Shown piece after piece: positions 42,958 to 51,026 of a stretch of 64,000 bases of DNA (its first letter is position 1; every line of letters begins with the position of its first letter). This stretch comes from Symbiodinium natans. Its lineage: Eukaryota; Sar; Dinophyceae; Suessiales; Symbiodiniaceae. Below the pieces are notes generated by a model. The model searched no databases, had not been told where the DNA came from, and saw nothing but the letters and a program-made list of their open reading frames with translations. Position numbers and translations under genes: made by a program. Location: the NCBI GenBank assembly GCA_905221605.1, contig CAJNDS010002078.1:623001-687000 (forward strand), in the 5' to 3' direction.

Positions 42958-45900
42958 GTGGCTTTGACAGCCCACCAGAGTCGTCTCACCGTGCCCCCAT
43001 TCACTCTTCAAGGCAACGCCCTTCACCTATAGAAGCCCAGGCCGAAGACCCTACGACCCCAAACCCTGAATCCCAAACTGAGTTAAGCCCTGACCTCTTC
43101 ACCCCATCGGCCCCTTGAGCGTCGAATGTATCGCCTATAGGGTTTCGGCTATTAAGGCTTTGGTGATGCTAAATGCCGGCCACTGTCGGCACGTATGCCC
43201 ACCGATCTCTTCTTGAAGCCAAAAGGGAACCTCGGGCAAACAGTAGGCACCGCATACTGCAAGATGGCAAGAACCCTGCTACCTTGCTTCTACGAAACAT
43301 CTTGAGGGTCCCCTCTTTTTGGGTGAATTTCTGGCCGATCCTCCATTCCTGGTGACTATCCCCGTCTTCTGGACCCGCAAGACGCGAAAGCCAGCACCTC
43401 ACTTAGATCCGCCCACCTACGCCCACAAAACGCTGAGCATAAGCAGGGCAGCAGAGTCCTGAGCTCAGGATTCTTTCAAGGAAGCGACAGGCTTTGGAAC
43501 ATCTTCGATTTCTCGATTGTAATGCTAAGTGTTGGCGACCCTTGGCTGACGGAGGTCCTTTGGTGCGGGCTGGCTTGTCAGGGTTTCGTGGTTTCGGGGC
43601 CATGCTTGTACCCTAGAAGGAGCCGCGCGGACGTTTACTGCAAGTTGACTAAAATCCAAATGGCCCTGACGGTTGTCCACGGCCCAATTGGATGATTGCC
43701 TCATGAACTGAAGGTCAGCAGTGTACCCATACTTTCCTTGTAAATTCCAGTCCCCTTCATCGAGGAGATCATTGCCGATGTGGTTGACCAACTCACTTCT
43801 GACGGGCGCTACGCTGACTCGGACATCAGCAGCCTGACGCTGCAGAGTTCTAAGTTGAAAGCCTGTCGAAGGTTTCAAAAGTCGTATATGGTGTGATTCT
43901 GCGAAGGTGGCTCTCCTAAATCCTCACCTTCCACCCTCCAAGGCGCATGGGAGAGGCCTGGAACATAGAGCTCCACCCTTCAAACTGTCACAATCACAAG
44001 GATCCCCGCGTTGCATCGCAATGCCATGTTGATTGGCACTTGTCTACAATGCCCCTTATCCCAGTGGTATCCTTGCTTTCCTGATTTCTGGATGGCAGCT
44101 CCGCACGTGATCAATTATCGCCCGAAGAAAGGCGAAAGGCCCCTATGCTGCAGGGTTAGCTCAGAGCTTTAAAACATTGAGGGCTACCTGGGAGATACCT
44201 CCTGAACCTGAGGCCACTTGCGCTTGATGCGCTTCGTGCGACTGGCGCGGGCGTTGCGAGGAATTCGTGCTTCGCCCTAAAGCGGAAGTTGGCTTTCGGT
44301 ACAAGAGTTTCCTCCGAGTCTAGGGTCATGCATAGCGCTTGGTATGCTTGATAAGTATACAGATGTGCCTCGTAGTAAGCGGCGTTTAGATGAGAGACCA
44401 TCCGCTTCAAGAGCACATTGAGGGGTGGAGGAAGAGTTTCTGCTTACAGTTCACATAGAGGCATAGAGGTTCAAGGCGTTGGAGGAGGCACGTTTCGAAG
44501 CCAATTCCTCAAAGAAATCCTACTTAGTGTCTTGTCTTGGTGCATGCAGGTTTCGGCATTTCCATGATGCCTTACACGTCCCACAGACAACGTCTTTGGC
44601 TTCCTCGTAGCTTCGGGTCATCCAGAGTTGTTGAGGAGGCTCAAGTCCTCATTTAGTGCTGTCAGGCGTCGTTCGCTTGCTCCGCTGCTTGGCAAGCCAG
44701 GGTTAGTGTGCAACGAGATGTGGTAGCGTGACGCTAGCGGTCAGTAGACGGCCAAGACGCAAGTATGGGAACCTGAGGCAAGCATGCCTACAATGTCCTG
44801 CAGAAAGTCCTTTTACCTTGGTGCGTGGTCAGATGTCAGGCTACATGTCCAGCTTGCGCACCATTGTGTTCTCGATCGTGCCTGGGCGCGCGGGAAATAT
44901 AAATCTGAGAAATTCGAATCTGAACGTTGCAGGTTGAAGGTATTGCGCTGGGCTTCAGGGCTCAGACTTTGAAGCCTTTGCCTGCTGTATAGGAGATGAC
45001 AGGGTGTAAGAGGTCCTTGATGCGCCAACGGGCGTTTATTCTTGGTGGTTTAGGCGGCAGTTGTAGAAACCAGTTGGCGTGCTACAGCCAACTGGCTGCA
45101 CTCCAGCGTTTGTCACCTCAGAAGCTGATTCTCCGAGACCACGGCCATCGTTCCCAAACAGCGCCTGGGTCCTCAAGGAAGCCGCCAAGTGCAAATCCCA
45201 GGCACTTGAGACCAGAAACCCTAAACTACCCCTAAACCCCAAACCCCAAACCCTAAACTACCCCAAGCCCTAAAAACCAAAAGGGCTTTGAGAAGCCCTC
45301 GCCCAGATGAGCACTATGAGTTCGGTGCTTTGGACGATGGTGCCCTTCGACCGAACCGGCTCCGCTAGCAGTTGAAGAACTAAAGGTTCAGTGATTAGGG
45401 CCGGGTATGATATTCACACATTTCGCTATTTGAAATGCCTAATCCAAAATACACATGTACGCATATGTGTGTGTATATATATATATATCCTAACGCCTAG
45501 CTGCTCGAAGGCCTGAAAGCTCGTTCAGGTTTTCTTCCCTGCTGCCGAGGCTGTTAATGATGATCTTCTTTTGCTTCGCAGTGTTCGTTGGCTGCATCTC
45601 CGACATTGAAGAAGGAAGTATGCCGGTCTTCTCAAATCGCCCTGTGGAACCGAAAGTGACTCATCCAAGCAACAGCCCCCACACCCCCGCCCAACACAAA
45701 AGGGGGGCGCGTTTCCACAAATTGCCTTCTCCACCTGTCCTTTGCGGTGCCAACGCGCTCCTCAAAGAACATGCCTCTTTTTTTCCCCAAGCAAGCCGGC
45801 GGCATGTCCAAATCTTAGATCAGGCAAGTCGTCCATCCTTACTTACATCCTTCTATTCTCATCAAAGCTAATGAGTAATTCAGTAAGGGTTCGATTGCCA

Positions 45901-48900
45901 GCACTTGCGAGGCCGAAGGCTTAAGAGTAAGAACTGGAAGCAAAGTGAACAGTAAGCACGGCTTGCGCCGAAAGATCCAGCGCTTCTATAGCCATCGCCG
46001 AAAGCAGCGACATAGAAGCAACATCGATAAATCATGGCGCCCAAGCTTCCAAGCGCAAGAACAGGGGGAATGCCCTTGGACCCAGGTTGATCGCTCAGAT
46101 AGTGTCTGATCATTGCCGACAGCAAGTGGACAACTCCCTGGCCTGCGAGCCACTGCTGCGCCATTTCTGGCCACTTGGAATGTCAAGGTCCAATTGCGTG
46201 ATCTGTCGTTGTATGGGGCTCAGCCTCAGCTTGCGCAAGCTTGAATGGTTTGGGCAGGAATAGAAAGGCCTGATCGCCGGAGGCTGTTGCGTGGAGCTCC
46301 CTTCTTGCTGTGTCGAGTCTGGCCACGTCAGGTATAAGTTTGTACAGGTTTCATACGTCGAATCTTCATGCCTTAAACCGGGCCCGGAAATCCTGAACTC
46401 CCAGCCTTTGTACCGAGGAGCTCAGTCATGGAATCCATGCTGACGCTCTTCCTCTCCATCACTGGAGGCCCAAGAGGGCTCGTGAGGGTTCGTTGGGTTT
46501 TTTTCCTGGGTGATGGGCAACCCAAGACATGTGAGCCTGGTGTCGAAGCGGTGGATGTGTTTTTGAGGGCACGATGGCGCGTGGAGCTGAGTTTTCACGT
46601 ACTTAACAGCTCACGGTCTCGAAGACAGTGCGTTGTGGCGTGATGCACGTGATATGGGACTTCTTTTTATGAACTCGTCTGCGTGAGTGCCCGGGTAGGA
46701 ACATCCAAGATCTCAGCTGCAAAATAGCACAGTCATAAGATGCATGATTTCTTGCCAGCGCGAATGCTGCGATGACGCAGGCGCAGCCGGGATGCGGATC
46801 AAAAAAAATTTATTTAGGATCAAGAAAAAATTTATTTAGGATCAAGAAAAAATGTATTTAGGATCAAGAAAAAATTTAATCTGTTCTTCTGACGGAGAAA
46901 GAGAAAAGGGGAGGGAGGGAGGGAGAAAACGAGGGAGGGAGGGAAGGAAGGGCGGAAGGACGGAAGGACAGGAGGGAGGGAGGGAGGGAGGCAGGGAGGG
47001 AGGGAGGGAGGGAAGGAAGGAAGGAAGGAAAGGAAGGAAGGAAGGAAGGAAGCAAGGAAGCAAGGAAGCAAGGAAGCAAGGAAGCAAGGAAGCAAGGAAA
47101 CAAGGAAGCAAGGAAGCAGGGAAGGAAGGAAAGGGAAGGAAAGGAAAGGAAAGGAAAGGACGGGAAAGGAAAGGAAAGGAAAGGAAAAGGAAAAGGAAAA
47201 GGAAGGAAGGAAGGAAGGAAGGAATCAAGAAAGAAAGAAAAAGGCAAGAAACAAAAGAAAGAAAGCAAGGAAGAAGTCGTGCCAGCTTGCTTCAAAGCAT
47301 ACGTATTCTGGCCTTCTGGTTGCTTGGTGCTGTGCTCCCAAGGTCCTCTGGCCACGTGGTCCTCTGGTCCTCCGTGGTCCTCTGGTCCTCTGGTCCCGTG
47401 GTTTCCCGGTCCCGTGGTCAGATTTTGCTTCTATTTATTGTTTTTTGGTCATAATGGTATGTATATTTAGTTCTGTAGGAAAACATAACATACCATCATA
47501 TGTTATAATATATATATATATGTGTATATATGAAAACAAAGTACAATAATATTATAAAGGTGGAATAGAGTATCATAGAACACAGTATCGTATAGTATAC
47601 CTTTGTATCATAAAAATATACAAAATCGTAAAAAGAAGTGCTATTTTATATAAACTTCATAATCCACAATACATATTTATTGTTTGTTTGGCGCCGGGCA
47701 AGCTTGTTCAACGCGTATGAATCCTTTCCAAACCCATGATGCGAGCATTGTTTTTGCAAATGGGGGGGGGGTCTGCGCCCCCCCCCTCCCCTCAAACCCC
47801 TCGCTGGTTTTTAAAGCCGGGCAAGCTTGCTTCAAAGCATATGAATATCCTTTCCAAACCAATGATGCGAGCGTTGTGTTTGCAAATGGGGGGGGCTGCG
47901 CCCCCCCCAACCCCCCGCTGTTTTCTTAGTCCGGGCAAGCTTGCTTCAAAGCACATGAATCCTTCCAATCCCATGATGCGAGCACTTTTTTGCATAATAT
48001 ATAATCATACACAAAAATACAACAATTTTCAAGTATATACAAGAATATGCATCAATATACACGTAAAACAAGAATAACTTACAACAGTTTTCAGTAATTG
48101 ACAATAGTGTTCAAGAATCGACAACAATAGACAATAAGAGACAAACATATACAGTAATATACAACAAGAAAAACAATACTTTTCGAACATATACAAAAAT
48201 ATACAGTAATATAGAAAAACACAAAACTTCAATGACATACAATAATGTAACATAGTATACAATAATATACAATAATAGACAATAATATACAATAACATAC
48301 AATAATATACTATAATATAGAATAATCTGCAATAATGTACAGTAATCGACAAAAAAAGAAAATAATACACAATAATTTTGGAAATATACAAGAACATTCA
48401 AAAATATGCAACAATATAAATATTATACAAAGATACAAGAAAATACACGACAAGACAATAATACTCAACAATATGTACAACAATATACAATAATATGCAA
48501 GAATATGCAGCCTTTGCAAACTCAGAAATGCTGCTATTTACAGTATTTCCAGCCTCTGAAATCGCAGAGATGCTGCTATTTTCAGTATTTGCAGCCTTTG
48601 GAAACTCAGGAATGCTGCAGTGTACAGTATTTCCAGCTGCTTTTGAACGCGCAGAACTGCTGCTATATACAATACCTGCAGCCTCTCTGGGAACTCAGAA
48701 ATACTGCTATTTTCAGTAGTTCCTGCATAAACGCTGTGTTTTTTCGGTATTTAGAGCTTGCTAACGGCCAGAACTGCTGCATTTCTGAGCGTTTACGGCC
48801 TCCGCTTCGCTTGCAAGAAGCCTTCGAAGCCTTCAGTAAATTATTTTTTGATCCCAAATAAGTTTTTTTTTGATCCGCCTAGAAATAAATTATTTTTTGA

Positions 48901-50970
48901 TGCCAAATATTTTTTTTGATCCCCTACCCGGCGCAGCCACCAACAGCAAACATTGACTTCGTAGTTACATCTCCATGTTTTGCGAGTCCTTTGTCGTGCA
49001 GGGATCAGTTGGGTTGATGCCTTGACGCCGTTGAGCATCTCGGCTGGACAGTGCAAGTTATTTGGGTGGCAACGATTTGTGATCCGTTTATGTGTCCTTT
49101 AGCTAGCATGGCAACAAGTCTCCGTGGCAACATGGTTCTTAGTCTTCAGCAAGCTTGATTGGTGATTTGTGTTTGGGAGGTCTCATGCTGCATCGATGTG
49201 ATTTTGGCCACCATGCCCTTGCATGAATGTCCCAGAACCAAGGAGAAATCTCGCCTATCGCTTCAATTGCATTCTTGCTGTACGTGGTGATGACCGTCTT
49301 CGCGATCCTCAATGTTGTGACAGGCCGAATGCCGCATGCTTTGTGTTCAGTCTTCACACCTGTTTGGGGAGGGCTGATGGGCTTGTTGTTTGGAGTATGG
49401 GGATGGCATGCCACCTTCGTTTCAGAATCTATGAAGCATACCTTGATCCCCCGCCAATGCAAGCACTTTGGAAAGGTGTCTTCTGCAACATGGCAATTGA
49501 GAGCGCTCGGGCTGACAAGGCACTGTGGGACTCTTTGGACGCATGCCCTTTCACCGAGAGGGAAGAGAGAGACCGAGAGAGACAGAGAGAGAGAGCGAGG
49601 GGAGGCCTTGCGTGTGGCGAGAGAGAGAGAGAGGAGTACTCAGTTGTTGCATGTAGAAGCACGTCCGTCAAAGCTTCCGAGTAGAATGGCCTAAAGGATT
49701 GCAAAGTTGAAAGCTGCTTTGAAAACGATTGCAAGCTATGGACAGCAACTCGGAAGTCGTTTCTGCAAGGCTCCGGGTACTGTTTGGGTCGGGTTGAAGG
49801 AGAACAGCACAGAAAGAGACATTCAGAGGAGCAGCGGTGATTCCTGGCACGGATGGTGTGTTGACTCCGCTGCTTTTGTGAAGCCGAATCCCCCAAAGTT
49901 CGGGCTGAGACAGGACATGGCGATCTTGCAGCAGATGCGCAACGAAGCTGCATTTGTTTGCCGCAGTGGTGTTCCATGTCAGCACATGGCTTCACATATC
50001 GGGAACGGGTTTCAAGGGTGTCCCGTCGGTACTTCAGACTTCATCACCAAATACACCCGCTTGCAGCGGACCTTACACCGGACCTAACATTGTCAGCGCG
50101 GCATGCTAGGCAAAACCGAGCTGTCGAAATTACAGACCTCAAGCCGGAAACACCTCCAAGCACGCAAAGCCAGACTTTCTCTCCATGAGTTGTACTGTAA
50201 GGCAAGCACGAGGCCCAGGTGGAGTCGCTGCGGGACATCTTCCAGGTCCTACTCTCAGCTTGGCGATTCTGGCTTCTGGGGGTATGCGGGCTTTGTGCGC
50301 ACAAAGAGCCTGCAACCTGACTCTGTCATTTGGCCTCATGAAATTCGGCGAGGGCCTGTGGACATGTTCGGGAACTTGCATACGACCAGAGTGCGTTGCG
50401 AGGCTTTCCTTAAGATCCGGGGCACACACAGCAAACCCCTTCTTTGCAGGAGATCGACAGCGATGGAACAAGCGTGTTGACACTGCCGGAACTCAAGGAC
50501 TTGCATCCCGCAATCATCAGAAGCTTCACAGCCGACCACGTGGTACCATGAGCGCGAAGGATCCAGTTCAGCTTTAGATGTCTCTTGATGATCACCTGGC
50601 AAAGGCCCTGAGGAGGAGGTACCTGACATGTGTGCACCTTGCAAGCATAATGACCTAAGTCTGCCACCACTGAAAACATGCCCCAGTACGAATGCCTCAA
50701 GAAAGTCGAGAGACGACCACACTCACCACTCGGTTGGATCCTTTGGCTGAGGTTCCCGTAGCCCAGAACCCCGCTGAAAACGCTGCCATTACTGTATGAA
50801 GCCAGTTAACTGTGTAAACGTCTCCATTGCGAGGACGCGATGCAGACGGCTCCTTTGGCAGAAAAAGGAGCAGGCTTTTGATTGCAGGGTGTGACATGCT
50901 ACATTGCTCCATGTTTGCACGCGAATTGCGTTCTCTTGTGGGGTCCCGGGCTCACTGAAATAAAGGACAT

Positions 50971-51026
<56 letters not shown>

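Larger units (their letters stand above)
46789..48929. mobile_element. 2.1-kb non-autonomous DNA transposon with iterated terminal inverted repeats
   Basis: The left end GGGATGCGGATCAAAAAAAA and the right end, read on the opposite strand, GGGTAGGGGATCAAAAAAAA match at 17 of these 20 positions, and the next base (T) also matches. The ends are flanked by a perfect 9-bp direct duplication, GGCGCAGCC. Each terminal region contains four copies of a roughly 21-bp subunit of the form GGATCAA(G)AAAAAATTTATTT, probably repeated transposase-binding sites. No transposase is recognisable. The interior holds, in order, a 380-base purine tract, GGTCCTCT-type repeats, an AT/ATAC-rich part, a 3-unit repeat of about 120 bp with GC hairpins, a second ATAC-rich part and a 42-bp repeat. 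A 9-bp duplication with G-starting termini is compatible with the Mutator superfamily; Merlin-type (8-9 bp) is an alternative. The strand is arbitrary. Confidence 0.85.
46468..49001 (+). other. GC-AG intron that hosts the transposon
   Basis: It runs from the GC donor at 46468 to GTCGTGCAG at 49001, 2534 bases. Subtracting the element and one copy of the 9-bp duplication leaves a 384-base intron, a size like its neighbours. The element therefore adds about 2.15 kb without touching coding sequence. Confidence 0.6.

Noticed and set aside
45557-45871. ORF starting MMIFFCFAVFVGCISDIEEG as an independent gene
   Set aside because: Its first residues are the S5 exon of the channel; the remainder is intron after the GC donor at 45591.
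46842-47454. Large E/G/K/R-rich and P/S/F-rich ORFs
   Set aside because: They are products of the purine tract inside the transposon, with no real protein composition.
47990-48500. Possible CRISPR-like or regularly spaced array of CAATATAC words
   Set aside because: There is no fixed unit length and there are no spacers; it is a degenerate AT/ATAC microsatellite.
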